Source: Fallopia convolvulus (taxonomy: Eukaryota; Streptophyta; Magnoliopsida; Caryophyllales; Polygonaceae). Taken from it: 64,000 nucleotides of DNA. Location: the NCBI GenBank assembly GCA_964016875.1, contig OZ024719.1, positions 65,543,224-65,607,223 on the forward strand, in the 5' to 3' direction. The notes below the pieces were generated by a model. It saw nothing but the letters and a program-made list of their open reading frames with translations. It did no database searches and was not told the DNA's origin. Positions 25,038-37,051 of the stretch are shown piece after piece; the first letter of the stretch is position 1; every line of letters begins with the position of its first letter. Position numbers and translations under genes: made by a program.

Positions 25038-25208
25038 ATGGAAGAGAAGAATTTGGAGGTGTACTTGGAGAACAAGTGCATCTTGGAGGAGAACATGAAG
25101 CTGAGGAAGAAGGCATTCCTTTTACGCCAAGAGAACTTTGCACTACTCTCTCAATTCCAAAACAAATTCCGACATCAATATTCTAGCTCTTCTTTTGAAC
25201 CAAAGTAG
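25038..25208 (+). CDS. LITTLE ZIPPER (ZPR3/ZPR4-like) micropeptide
   Basis: 56-residue protein. It has the short leucine-zipper core that defines LITTLE ZIPPER proteins: NLEVYLENKCILEENMKLRK and then KAFLLRQENFALLSQF, with heptad-spaced Leu/Ile/Asn, followed by a Ser-rich tail (QYSSSSFEPK). In the family, ZPR proteins heterodimerise with the HD-ZIP III zipper and keep those transcription factors off DNA, controlling shoot meristem and leaf polarity; they are themselves induced by HD-ZIP III. The length is within the ZPR3/4 range (about 50-70 aa). The start is the first in-frame ATG. An out-of-frame ATG at 25016 opens a frame that overlaps most of the gene; if transcribed it would act as an overlapping upstream frame. 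Confidence 0.85.
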   Translation: MEEKNLEVYLENKCILEENMKLRKKAFLLRQENFALLSQFQNKFRHQYSSSSFEPK

Positions 25209-26476
25209 AGACATTGTAAACCAGAAAATTATGCTTTGTCTTTATTCTCTCCCCAAGTCATTTGATTATGATAAATTAGTCCATCTACTTGTTTTTTATG
25301 CTAATTAATTTAACACATATACTTAAATTATGTATCATGCTAAATAATTTCTATGTGGTAACAAGATTTTCAATAATGTATGGGGTGAAACCAAGCTTTG
25401 AGATTGATCCACCGTGGCCTACCATGTAGCTTAGTTGCTTTCTTATGTTGTCCATTAAAATTTGTGGTTTCTTATACAGTTATATATACTTCTATAGGCT
25501 AGCAAATTGCCTTATATTAGTTATATATGATAATAATATTTAGGAAATGGATCATGTGAAATAAGAGTAAATTCTGTCCGCTCTTGAAAAAAAAGTAACA
25601 CTCTAAATTAGATTTTTATTCAGCAAAGATGGTAAAAAAGCATAGGTGTATTTTTGTCAAATTATTTGCGTATTTTTTTGAAAAATTGTGTCAAGAAAAA
25701 TTCATCAAAGACTGCTTATACAGTTATATATATATATATATATATATATATACTTCTATAGGCTAGCAAATTTTCTTAACCAAAAAAAATAAAATAGGCT
25801 AGCAAATTTTAGTATTTTCATAACTTTTTTTATTGTAAGTTTACAGCTTAAATTTGTTTAAAAATGTTAAAAATGATAGTATGTGATTGCTTAAAGCAAG
25901 AAAAATTTAGTGACAAAATACAAATTGGAGTATCTCCGGACAAATCCCAAAGTAGAAGAGAACTAATTCAAGTTCTTTGCAAAAATGCAAACCTTGGACA
26001 GAAATGAAAACAAAGTCAAAATTATAAAGTATCATATGCATTTTCCTCTCGCTAATTTCTTAGCCTTTGAACTCTAATATAATAACCCACTGATTCACTG
26101 CACCTTTACGCGTATTGTTTTTTTAACCGATCACCTTCTTCAGTTCTTCGACTCAAAAAGCAATCTATTTGGTCACAGTAATGACCATCACAATGCCGAC
26201 GATAAATTATCCAAGTATATTATCTTGCAATTCTATTTTATCCTTGTCTTCGTCTATACTGAGACTAACAAAAAGAATGAAGAGATAGAACATTCGACTC
26301 ATTTGTATGCTCGTCTCATCCAAAAATGTTCCATTAGATCAGTCTTGATGCATTTTCATGCCTGCATGAGATAGATCTTGATACTCTTTCATAAGCATTT
26401 CACTCGTTTGTATGCTCCTAGTTCTGACTACTTCTTATGGAGATTAACATCTTCTGATGGATTGTCAAGTCGGAGC
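25209..26476. other. Intergenic, AT-rich
   Basis: The proximal part is presumably the 3' UTR of the gene ending at 25208. A motif ACAGTTATATATA...CTTCTATAGGCTAGCAAATT occurs near 25478-25513 and again near 25720-25771, the second with an expanded (TA)n tract. No coding sequence recognised. Confidence 0.5.
25758..25810 (+). repeat. Micro-insertion with perfect 17-bp direct repeats
   Basis: ATAGGCTAGCAAATTTT at 25758-25774 and again at 25794-25810 flanks CTTAACCAAAAAAAATAAA. It has the same architecture as the CTACC-A insertions; the word here is TTAACC plus an A-run. Confidence 0.6.
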
Positions 26477-27087
26477 TGTAGAGATTTATGTATGAGCTTG
26501 TAATTCCTATTGTTTGGATATTGAGAACTTGTAATGTAACTAGTATATGTGTGTGTGTAATATCGGATTGGGCTTGTTTCTCGCTGGAGGCAGTATTGGG
26601 CCAAACGGCCCAATACTATGTCACCCGAGACAACCCATTCTCGGTGACCCATGCTCATTAACTAGACGACGTCGTCTGGAGCTTAGGGTTGATGCGTGCC
26701 ATATAAAAGCACCACTTCTTTCCTTTGCCTCCTGGTTGGATGAATCGAGAGAGCTCTCCAGGTTTCTAGCTTTGTTGTGTCTTCTCGGCCTTGCTTGCCT
26801 GAGCTCGACACCGGCGACCTGAGCTCCCTCCGAAATCCAAACAAAGTAAAAGAGAAAGAGAGAGCACCAAGGAGACCTTTGTGGTTGTTCGACTTGTTCG
26901 AGCTGTGCTTATCTCACTTTGATTCTCTCTTACAGATTGCTTGCTTGTTCTTTATTTCTCTTTGCCCTCTGTAGTTCCCCTTGGATTTCTGGCATTTCGA
27001 TTGAGGCTCAAAGCTGAATAAAACTTCTTCTTTGTCTTTGAACTTCGTTTGTATTTGAATGCTTGATTTCTGTCTTTGTATTCCGCA
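26477..27087 (+). repeat. Copia-type LTR (plus orientation) with adjacent primer-site remnant
   Basis: Begins TGTAGAGATTTATG and ends in GTATTCCGCA. It is followed by TATCAGGAGCCAAGC, a decayed initiator-Met-tRNA primer site. It aligns throughout with the inverted LTR at 34906-35531: shared TGTAGAG start, GTGTGTGTG tract, ATTGGGCC-AAAC-GGCCCAAT palindrome, ACGACGTCGT palindrome, GAGCTC-rich middle and TTTGTATTCCGCA end. Relative to that copy about 11 bp are missing at the LTR/primer junction. No coding sequence follows, so this is an isolated 5' end. Confidence 0.75.
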
Positions 27088-28367
27088 TATCAGGAGCCAA
27101 GCATACAGAAGGCGTGGGACATTGATGATTTAACAGAGGAAGAAGGAGTTTCCATATCAAGTGTGGTTTAAATTGGTTTAGTGCCATTTATCCGGTTTCC
27201 TCAATTAAATAATTTTATATGTACCCGGTTTATCTGACCCGGCCATATAAATAGAACTCTCTTTCTTGCTTTTCAAGTTGTTAGAACATTGTGGATTGAG
27301 ACGATGCTTTGCTGATGCTCTCTCTCTCTTTGTACTGTTCTATCCATGAATGAATGACTTCAATCGCTGATTGAGCTTTGATTATTTCATTTGTATTCGT
27401 TTTTCCTTTAGTCTGTCAAAACTCTACACTTCTCCCATTCTGAGTCATCTCAACTTTTGAAGAAACATTCATGTATTTGTTTGCTTCTATTCGTTTCCAT
27501 ATGTAGAGCGAAAACCACACAAATGATCGGCGGGTTGGATTAGGTGAAAAGTTTCACAGGAACAAACAGGTGTGTCCTTTTCATTCACGGGTCGGGTGGT
27601 GGGATGGCTCGTGGCTGGTGAATGATGGCTCCACCCACCCATAACCCGATGTCCCACCCATGTCCACTGTGCCAGCTTTACACCATGACCTCATTCATAT
27701 GGTATATTCATTCACTGTGAAGTGTGAATCATATATCCCATCTAGGAAGAAGACAATCAAAGTGTTCCAATTTTCATTCATGCACAGATTTATCACATCA
27801 TTGATGGTTTGAAACTTGTCAATTAACAAATATTAGATGGACAATTTTATCAGTCAAAATGATCATAGTAATAAATAGATGCAAATACATTGAATCACCC
27901 AATAGTCAATAAATAATAGAGAAATTTGAGCAGTAAGTCTACAGACACCGCAAAGAGTAATTATGAAGTTTCACTTTCCAAAGATCAATATCCAACTCAA
28001 GCCCAGCAAGCTAAACTAACAATCCAAGCTTCTTTTAACCTTCAATTGGTTAATTTTTTCTTAAGACTTTCATAAACCGTTCTGTTTCAGTATATTATGA
28101 CTGTATTATTGCAATAATTTCACATTTGTACAAAAATATTTCACCTGTCTGTGCGCAATCTGACTAGTGTTTATTAAGGCCCTCCATGATTATTATAAAA
28201 CTTGTTTGTGCTAAGAAATAGCTGAAAGACGTTTTTTTTCCATTTTTTCATTATCTTCACCATAGTTGAAAGTAAAAGAACAACAATGTACTTACTGATG
28301 AAGAATAAGAGTTGAGAGGATCCACAATGAAGTATGAACAACACAATATTCTAGAGATGGCGCAGCT
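27088..28367. other. Intergenic; promoter-like block at 27240-27340
   Basis: CCATATAAATAGAACTCTC (about 27243-27261) followed by a CT-rich tract resembles an LTR or gene core promoter, but no plus-strand gene follows. It could be another LTR beginning TGTGGTTTAAATTGG near 27167; unproven. The part near 28368 is 3' flank of the minus-strand gene ending there. Confidence 0.35.
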
Positions 28368-30154
28368 TCAAGAAGCCTCTGAGCTTTCCTGTGATTTGTA
28401 TATATGATATGCAGCAATACACATTGTAGCGTTACCGATTACTGTTAGTGCAGCTTGAAGGGCTACCAGTACCTACAAATCAGTGGAAAGCATAACACAT
28501 TTGAATTATATAATTTGAGCAATTCACCGACTTTCTCTCAGGGGAAAAAGCTTTAGGATTGTATCATCTGTAGATGATGTTGGAGTTCATAGAATAAATG
28601 ATCCAAAGATCCATACTAGTAGGTTAGACCAATTAACACAAGACATGAGCAAGCTTGTCGGTTTCATGCTTTGAACCAAAAAATTGCCTGTAAATAAGCC
28701 GGGAGCAAAGTATGATCAAGTTCTTAGATGAATGGTTCTTAATAAGGTAATCCTTCTTATATGATCCAAACGAAGTAGAAAGAGTATATATTGTATGTTA
28801 TTACAAGATGATGACATGCTTCCTTGGATTTAAACCAAGAAAAAAGCTATATTGTCAAGATATGTTACACACTTACACACTTACACAGACAAGGGCATGG
28901 TAAAGGCAACGGAAACGACACAGACATGGGGAAATGCACACTAGGTCACTAGGAAACGTGTTTCAGATTTCCAACATAAAGCGTAAATGGGAAATGCTGT
29001 CCTATTAGATTTTCTGGGGAACATAGTAGCAATCTAGCACTGAGTTCCAATATGGAAATCCAATTTCTTAAGAGCCGCAACTCTTCAATTAAAATATGAT
29101 TTCACATATCATGACTATAAGCTCAAAGCGCCTACTATTTTCTTACATAATTGTTAAATTAAAGAGCAATTAATTACCTCAAGAGACTCGGCATTATAGA
29201 AGAAATGCCATGTACATGCACACATTGCTCCGCCAAGTAAGGGTACCTAAATCAAAAGGTAGAATCTATAATAAGATTTATTGTACTACTTCCAATCTAT
29301 AGTTTCTTTGGTTATAATAAACCTTTACACTTGCACGACTAAAGCTATAGGTTTTCAAGGTTTTTTTTTATTAGAATATTACTGAATCAAGTTCAATACG
29401 GGCCTCCTTCACATTCATCAAACCTCATGATGTCTAAACTGAACAAGAACTGAAAATTCTCCTTGCAAAAAAGTACTAATGAATTAGCCAACTTTACATA
29501 GGAATTAGTATATGTTCCTAACTCACAAAACTAGAGGTTTTTCTAGCTCAACAAATAAATAGAGAAAATGTAAGACCAAAACTCACCATGCCCCAAGACA
29601 GACCCTTCCAAGCTTCAAAACCAGGTCTTTCCCCATATCTCCAAACCAAAGCCATGGCTGTAATCCTTGTAAAATCAAACAAGAAAATACAAAAGCATCC
29701 ACATGAACATCAAAGATAGCCAAAAGAGCATAATACAATAATGCAATGCCTGTTATCCTAACACAAATAGGACTGAAAACCCCCGAAATTGAAATCAAAC
29801 AACACAAAATTGAATGAATTAAGAGAAATGTTAACCCTACCACTCAGCAACGCTGGAGACATGGACAGCCCAGGTGGGAAGAGAGAGTGCATTGGAAGGT
29901 TCAGCACCCAGAAATGGGAGCTCAGTCGCAGCGGAGGCGGGACCCACCACCAGGGCCGAAACAAACCCAGTTGCCAGCAAAGCAGAAGCTATGGCTTCGT
30001 GGGTTTTGAGGGCAGAACAAGAGATGGGTTTTCTGGTTCTCGGCGGGTGAATTGGGGCTGCGGATGAGAGAAATCGTTGATTGGATGTGGGAGAACCGGA
30101 AAATGCCAATGGATTTGGTGGGTAGAGTAGTGATAAGGTTAGGGATGACGACAT
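28368..30154 (-). CDS. Ycf49-like (DUF2499) chloroplast protein, 4 exons
   Basis: Exons on the minus strand: 30154-29841, 29665-29587, 29246-29178 and 28472-28368 (stop TGA). All junctions are GT-AG and the phases add up to one frame of 188 codons. The first about 65 residues are Ser/Pro-rich (MSSSLTLSLLYPPNP...) and look like a chloroplast transit peptide. The mature part carries the conserved core LPTWAVHVSSVAEWITAMAL, VWRYGERPGFEAWKGLSWGM, VPLLGGAMCACTWHFFYN and LVALQAALTVIGNATMCIAA, with about three hydrophobic segments. This matches the Ycf49/DUF2499 family of cyanobacteria and plastids, a small membrane protein of unknown function, probably in thylakoid or envelope. Family assignment from motif memory; the exon model is strong because every phase fits. 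Confidence 0.88.
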
Positions 30155-30931
30155 GTCTTTGAAATCTCAGAAGCAGCTGTTTCACTCTCCCTTTGTTACT
30201 ACTGTATTGGTGGATGAACCAAATCTGAAGCTCTCAAATTAGGCTTTGCTTTGTAAATGGTGGTTTACAACAAGCCATTATTAACCTTCGCGAATTGATC
30301 AGCGCGCACCCGGTGCCTTCTTCAATTTCGATTGGATTAGAAAGGAGCGAACAATTTGCAGGATATTATTGTACCATGCTAGATTAAATTATTTTATTAT
30401 GTATTTAAATAAAGATACATTTTTTTCTACCAAAAAAATAAATAAATATACATTTTCGATAACCGAAATTTGTATATATGTTTATTTCAAGATACAAGAC
30501 TGATATAATGTGTGAAAAACTGAGTATTTTTCTCTCAAATCGCATACATAAAATAAAAATTAAGGGCTCTTTTGGGATGAGATAACATAAAATGATAAAG
30601 TTTTAATTTACTTTTTTTGTTTAAATTTTTGTTAGGGCGACGAAAGAATATTTAGGCTCATATAGCAGTTGCATTATTGCGTAGAAGTAACAATGGTCTC
30701 CCTCATACAGTCATACTCTACTAAAATTTAGTTTGTACATGGTTTCCAACTTTCCATAACCACATCAGTTTTTTTAAGCTGCTGTAGCCATCTCACTTGC
30801 CTGATGGTTTATACAAATTAGAGTGAGTTTTCCAGTCGTATCTTTTATCCTCGCAAAACCTTCTCATTCCTACACTCTTCTGCAATGTCTTTGCTTTCGA
30901 GCCGTTCATGAGAACAACTGATACGAGTTTC
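30155..30931. other. Spacer: promoter side of Ycf49-like gene, 3' side of BASS gene
   Basis: 30155-30350 is the upstream region of the minus-strand Ycf49-like gene; I see no clear TATA. A micro-insertion lies at 30407-30456 (listed). Toward 30931 it becomes the 3' flank of the BASS gene. Confidence 0.45.
30407..30456 (+). repeat. Micro-insertion with 17-bp direct repeats (CTACC-A type)
   Basis: AAATAAAGATACATTTT (30407-30423) and AAATAAATATACATTTT (30440-30456), one mismatch, flank TTTCTACCAAAAAAAT. Confidence 0.6.
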
Positions 30932-33900
30932 TCACTTTTTCTTAGCCCAGATCATAACGAATCCGAAGCCCAGCAACGACATCACTACAACCTGCAAGTA
31001 CCAGAAACCCAGAAAGAGCACAGCTAAAATGAGTCTCAAGTATAACCAGCTTCATTTCAATGTACACCATAAGAAACGTTAAGTTTAACTCAGCAAGAGA
31101 TATACACTGAACATCAGTATATAACTATTTACAAATTAGCATGGCATGTTCAGTCAGTTTTCTTTAAAACATGGTAGTTTAGAAACCAATGAGGTTAAAA
31201 AGATAATCTTACAGAAATAGCAGGAGGGACTCCAACAACTGGATCTTGGAAAAACTTGTTTGCAAGGGCGAGAGCTAATAAACTGCTCTGCATGCCTAGA
31301 CAATTAAGATTGTATCAGTTAAGTGGATTGAATCAAAGAGAATTCCCATTTGTAGGTTGAATATCAGAGTAAAGGGTAACAGCAGAGAATGTGAACCTGT
31401 CTCATAGGCAAGTGTTCTTTGTAAAGGCTTTGCATCAGGTGCATTATGGAAGACCAAACCAGATAGCACATATCCAGCACCGAAAGCAGAAAGGTGAAAT
31501 GCAATAACAAGCAACAAGATGGTTAATCCAAATGGAGACATTACTGCGTTAATGTTAATGGCAAGTGGAGCTCCAACACAAAGGGATGTCACAATGACAG
31601 ACAATGGAGGCAGAATTGGCCTAATCATGTTGCATATCTGGGGAAAAAACCTGGAAAAAAAACATGAGTAAAATAAAAAAAGTACAAAGAGTGAAACTTT
31701 AATGAAATTCAGCATGGTGGCGAATGTAGAACCTATTGAGAAATAATCCAGTCACAATTGGCGCTATTACGATCTGTAGAATGCTACTTATCATCCCCTT
31801 TACATCAACAGGCAGCCTCTTCCCTATGAGAAGCAACGATAGAACGGGTGTGACAAAAGCGGCAGTGGCTGTAGACAATGATGTCATCACAATGCTTAAA
31901 GGGGACATTGAAGGATCAGTCAAGAAGGTGGCATAGTTGGAGAGTTGGGCCCCACTAACACAAGAAGTCAACATGATCCCAGCACCTGGATCACAAGTAT
32001 AGAGCTTTATTTACTGTTCTCATTTACATGAAATATAGAGTAAGTGAGACTGGATGAAGATTTTTACCTGCTGGAGTTGGAAGACCAAAATATGCAACAG
32101 CCATTGTACCAAAGAGAAATCCAAGCAGAGGCTTAACAACAAATTGCCCTATATAACCAGCCAATATGGCAGATGGTCTTTTGAATGCTTCAAGAAAGTC
32201 TTTCTCATTTGAATTAACTCCTACTGCAAACATTAAGAAGCCCAGCGCTGGTGCGTAATATCTAAAATCATACATTAGAAATTATGTTATATGATATAGA
32301 AATAGTCCCATGTAGAATCAACCTAGTAATATCTACGTTATAGAATCACAACTCTAACGTGTTTGTTCATGGGGAACAATTACATAGATGAATATATATA
32401 TACTATAATAAAAACAAAGCTTCCTAAATTAGGATCAAGGCTCCAAAGCATCCTACAAGCCAGTTGATGCAAGTGTATGTTGAATCAATAGAACTTCAAT
32501 GGTTCAACTAGTTATAATCTAGATCTAGATGAAATGTGCATGATCTTAGACATTTACTTCCAGATGATAATAATTATGCGAACATTGCAATCCCATTTGT
32601 AGAACAATTTCATAAATATAGATGCATGATTGGCTAAGAAATATGTTAATGTCTATCACTCAAAGTGGAGCAAGGGAGAAAATGCACTACATGTATGATG
32701 AATACCTCTTTGAATAAGAAGCCATACAAGTTCTACAAGGGCAATTCCTTTATTCACAGAATATAAGCCTAGAGAGGCATAATTATGTCAGTAAGCCAGA
32801 CAAGGACTGGCATTCTGGTTAATACTCAGCCACAGGGTGAGAGATACAGGCTCTGTTACAAACTGTGAACCCTTGAAATATTTTGCCTGTCTAGAGGTAT
32901 AATGAAGTCTGCCAAATTATATAATTTTATGCTCCTCAACTAGTCCCGACTCTTGATCCATCTGCCCAATCATAAAATTCATAGCTAACAATGACATCTA
33001 ACCATAGACATTGAGTCTAATAAATCTCTTCCAGTAACCTATTGTAGCCGTCAGATTAATTTGTCACATGGCACACATTGTTTGCTCCAGTCTGATTACA
33101 ACATTAGGAGGGAATTGTTAAACAGGGGTAAATCCATCATCATAAAATCTACAAGGATGAGAACGGAAGATGTTCAAGAACACACTAGCTATAGGCTGTA
33201 GCTCTTCTTTGACGTCCTTCTTTTTTTTTATTACAATCAACTAGCTCTGAATCTCTATCAACTCCAAAATAATTATTACAAAAGCATAATAAATCTAGAG
33301 TGTCACATCCAAAGATCAATGGAGAAAGTGATATCTAATTAAACTGCAAATATTTTAAGCAGCAATGCATAGCACAAAAAAAAAGACAGTAGATGATGAC
33401 CTGCTGGTAAACCATGTGAAAGAAGGCGGATACATAAGAGCCAAAATCGTAGTTGCAAGTGTAACATGAGGCAGAATGGAGTTTGATCTGCTCAGGATAT
33501 CCAGAATACTGGCTCTCGTATTAATTTCCTGAAATAAAAATGCAGTTTTTTTAGCATCGAGAGGCTTCCACTATGCTTGCATACTTAAGTCTTTTTCACA
33601 AAAATAAAACCAGCAGCCAAAAAGTAGGCTGGTTAAAGGCACAAAAATAATGAACTAAGTTAGAAAAAGGCCCTATGTGGATGTCTAAGCTATATTTTTA
33701 ATAATTGAAAATAATCCCATTTCATAATTCATTTTTATGAAACTAGCAGTAAAGATCAGCTAATAACAAGCCTCCATTAGTAAAGAATTTCCATAATCTG
33801 TTCAACCAATTACGAACAACATTTTCCCAAATCAAACAAAATTTTGATGAGCAATCCAGTGAGAAGAGAGGCCCAAAAATGAATAAAGGTTTGCTAACAA

Positions 33901-34538
33901 GAGGTTTAGGTTTCTGATGAGAGGGTTAAAAACTGACAATTACATATTAACAAGGTTGTTTCAATTACGAATGCAGCATTAAACCCCAACACCCAGAGCA
34001 AATGGATTCAACAACAAACTAAAGACATCATACTGAAACAGCTAAAGTAGAACAAGAAGAGAAATAGAAAAGGGCAGTGACCTGTTTTGGAGCATCCTCG
34101 TCCCCAGGTTCAAAATTGCCAGACAATTTCTGGGACAGGCATCTGCTGATCACATGATTTGAGTTCCCAGACACTACCAAAATCCAAACACCAGTCAAAC
34201 ACCAAATGAACAGTAATTTGAGAATCATGAATTATGCAATAGAGGCGAGCACTTACAAAAGGAAATCGGGTCGGATCCAATCGAGAGCCCCAGACGACAT
34301 GGGTCTGTTCATATAAACCAAAATCAAATCTTTAGTCAGACATATACCGGCGGAGATTAAAATACTAAAAAAAACAAAGTTGGAAATAGGGTTGACCTGC
34401 GGAAAGGGGGGTGCATCTTCCCCGGAAGAGTTTGTCGGGGAACCTGGGATTAGCCGGAAACCCCGAGGGTAGAAGGCGATGAGACACAGGAGGAGGATAG
34501 TGTATTTGGGATCGGCTGGTTATTGTATTCGAAAACAT
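30932..34538 (-). CDS. BASS-family bile acid:sodium symporter homologue, chloroplast, 9 exons
   Basis: Exons on the minus strand: 34538-34397, 34304-34257, 34173-34082, 33528-33401, 32261-32068, 31985-31733, 31650-31397, 31295-31213 and 30991-30932. All have GT-AG borders and the lengths sum to 1254 nt, 417 aa. The N terminus (MFSNTITSRSQ...FPANPRFPDK) is a likely transit peptide. The body has about nine hydrophobic segments with BASS landmarks: YYAPALGFLMFAVGVNSNEK, TSCVSGAQLSNYATFLTDP, FGLTILLLVIAFHLSAFGAG and LAYETGMQSSLLALALA. The last two hold the conserved polar residues of the Na+/substrate crossover region. In plants BASS proteins sit in the plastid envelope and carry organic anions (BASS2 pyruvate, BASS5 2-keto acids). 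The sequence seems closest to the BASS5/BASS6 or BASS1-type group; the exact member and substrate are not decided. Confidence 0.92.
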
Positions 34539-34889
34539 AGTTCCTCTGAACGGTGATTCTCGTTGTTGTTACGAGGAGGACGACTGAGAAGAGGAGAGTT
34601 TTGAGAATTACACCGAACTGACCAAAGCTTCCTGCTTTCTTCTCCCCTAACGGCCTAATATGACCTCAGCCAAGATTTTCCTCCCAAAATGTCATTTTAA
34701 ATTCTACCTAATTAATAAAAAAAATAATAGGACCCAAATTATTAATAAAATAGTGATAGTGATTTAAAAACACCAAAAATTGACCCAAAGTGAATTGAAT
34801 AGTAGGCTACAATTGTAAATACATAGATAGCTACATAAGATATAAGATATGTTTTAAGTAAAATGGTATAGTTTCTTCTAAGACTTGGT
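34539..34889. other. Upstream region of the BASS gene, then remnant internal retroelement sequence
   Basis: 34539-34660 is the GC-richer leader/promoter side of the minus-strand BASS gene. From about 34690 to 34889 the DNA is AT-rich and without coding features; the last bases adjoin the primer site of the inverted LTR. Confidence 0.4.
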
Positions 34890-35531
34890 GGCTCTAATAC
34901 CAATTTGAAGTGCGGAATACAAAGAAGAACTTAAATAAACAAAAACGAAGAACAAAGACAAATCAAACGAAGTTTTATTTGGCTTTAAGCCTCAATCGGA
35001 ATGCTAGAGATCACAAGGGGAATATCAGAGGGCAAAGTGAACAGAAATCACAAAGCAAACAATTGAGGCAAGAGATTCAAAGCGAGAAAAGCACAGGTTG
35101 AACCAATCAACCAACCACAAGGGTCTCCAAGGTGCTCTCTCTTCCTCTTGTCCCAAGTTTGGATCTCGAAGGGAGCTCTAGGTAGTTGACGCCAATCTTA
35201 GGCCAAGGGCCGAGTAAACGCTCTCAAGCTCAAACCCTAGAAGCTTCTTCAAGTGATCCAACAAGTGGCACAAGGGAGAAGGCACTGCTTATAAGGGGCA
35301 CACCTTAACCCTAGAACCACAACGACGTCGTTCTAGTTAATGAGCAAGGGTTATTAAAAATGGACAAGCTCGGGTGTGCCGGTATTGGGCCGTTTGGGCC
35401 CAATACAAGCTCCTGCGAGAATAGGCCCATTCTGGCAATCCACACACACACACTAGTTATTAGTTATTACATGTACAAGCCCAAATCCAAACTTAGGAAA
35501 TTACAAGCATACGTGAAATCTACTCTACAAT
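34890..35531 (-). repeat. Copia-type LTR (minus orientation) with primer binding site
   Basis: Reading the minus strand, the LTR starts TGTAGAGTAGATTTCACG (35531) and ends TTTGTATTCCGCACTTCA (34906). It is followed after two bases by TTGGTATTAGAGCC (34903-34890), a good initiator-Met-tRNA primer site typical of Ty1/copia. It is related to the plus-orientation LTR at 26477. Palindromes ATTGGGCC...GGCCCAAT-like and ACGACGTCGT sit in the U3-like part. No coding region remains downstream on the minus strand. Confidence 0.75.
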
Positions 35532-35659
35532 TTCTTCTAAGATCAAATATACTCCCGAAAGCCTTCATAACGGTAAAGTAATTGAAAGCTAATTCAGTGG
35601 TGACTCCATTGGCATAACATTTCAATCTCTCTGGTAAGCAATCTCTTATTATAGCACAA

Positions 35660-36570
35660 GAAAAGGCACACATGAATAATGTACCTTATGCAAGTGCAGT
35701 TTGAAGTTTGATTTACGCAATGGTGTGCACACGTCCAGAAATTTCACAAGGAGTTAGTGTTGTTAGTAGGTTCATGGAAAATCTTGGTAAGGCACATTGG
35801 GAAGCAGTAAAGTGGGTATTGAGATACTTGAAGGGCACCGTTAATACCAAATTATGTTTTGGTGGAAAGACATGTCAAGTTAGTGGGTTTGTCGACTCAG
35901 ATTATGCAAGTGATATTGATAAACAATGATCCACCACTGATTATGCTTTCAAGTTATATGGTGCTCCGATAAGTTGGAGATTAATGTTACAAGCTACAAT
36001 TGCACTCTCAACTATAGAGTCAAAATACATGGCTATGGCAGAGGGAGTGAAGGAAGCTTTGCGGTTGAAAGCTCTTTTATGTGACTTAGGAATGATGCAA
36101 GAAAGTGTGGATCTATAGTGTGATAGTCAGAGTGCGATTCACTTGGCTAAGAATCAAGTCCACCATGCTCGTACCAAGTATATGGATGTCAGATATCATT
36201 TTGTTCGAGATGTCATAGAGGATGGTGGATATTTCTCTTATGAAGGTACGTACAAATGAAAACCCCGCAGACATGTTAACCAATGTTGTGACAGGCAATA
36301 AGTTCCAACACTGCTTGGAATTGCTTCAGAATAATTGCCCCATGTTAAATTACCCAAAAGGAGCATAGTCCTTCAGGACGGTTATGGGTGATCAGGTGGA
36401 AACTATATGGAGGATAGATAGAACTACGGTCGGCTTGATCCAGGTCAAAGGGGTACGTAGGCAGTCATGGTTAGAAATGATGCAGCCTAGATGGTGAAGT
36501 CTATTAAAAATCGAGTTTACTCATATCGTCCAAAATATGAGGTTCCCAAATTGTGAACGAGGTGGAGAAT
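35660..36570 (+). pseudogene. Ty1/copia RT-RNase H 3' remnant
   Basis: Contains the C-terminal RT/RNase H region of copia: MVCTRPEISQGVSVVSRFME, HWEAVKWVLRYLKGT, FVDSDYASDIDK, then ALSTIESKYMAMAEGVKEA, DSQSAIHLAKN and HARTKYMDVRYHFVRD. It is broken by stops near 35928 and 36115 and has a frame break near 36240. It ends with a polypurine tract (GAGGTGGAGAAT, 36559-36570). It lies in opposite orientation to the LTR at 34906-35531, so it belongs to a different insertion. Confidence 0.88.
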
Positions 36571-37051
36571 TGTAAAAAAAAAGAGGTTATTCCCATGTAA
36601 AAAAATGAGGTTATTCCCAAAATTAGGCAGAAGCTAATTTTGTCTAAGATAAAAAAAAATTGGGATGATCAACAATTCATGGAGAAAAATAGAAGTTTAT
36701 TTTCTATTTTTGAAATGGTAGAAAGATTAGTGTAATGCCTATTAAACTCTTTTAGAGAAAGGATAAATTAATCTTTTGGAAACAAAAGAAAAGAAAGCAC
36801 GAGAGAACAAATGATTTCATCTTGCAAAAGAAAAGAGAGAAATTAAAAGAGAGGTTTATCTTTTATTATAAGGATTTACTCTTTTGTACGACGAACTTGT
36901 GACTTGTACTGTTGGGTTTTGTTTCCTTCATATATTAAGAAACATATCACCCCGAGGACGTAGACAATTTATCTAATCTCGTTAAATCTTGTGTGTTCAT
37001 ATATATTTATCATAACTATTCTCTATTAGTTGAAGCTTGCGCGACTCAACA
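36571..37051 (+). repeat. Probable 3' LTR of the copia remnant
   Basis: Starts TGTAAAAAAAAAGAGG directly after the polypurine tract and plausibly ends ...GCGACTCAACA near 37051. Contains a 13-bp repeat GAGGTTATTCCCA (near 36581 and 36609). Without the 5' partner the right end is approximate. Confidence 0.5.

Noticed and set aside
29789..30067. Plus-strand open frame of 92 codons over the Ycf49-like exon 1
   Set aside because: It is the antisense of a well-supported exon and has no domain of its own.
36581..36622. GAGGTTATTCCCA repeat flanking TGTAAAAAAAT
   Set aside because: It lies inside an LTR and lacks the CTACC word; simple tandem duplication explains it equally well.
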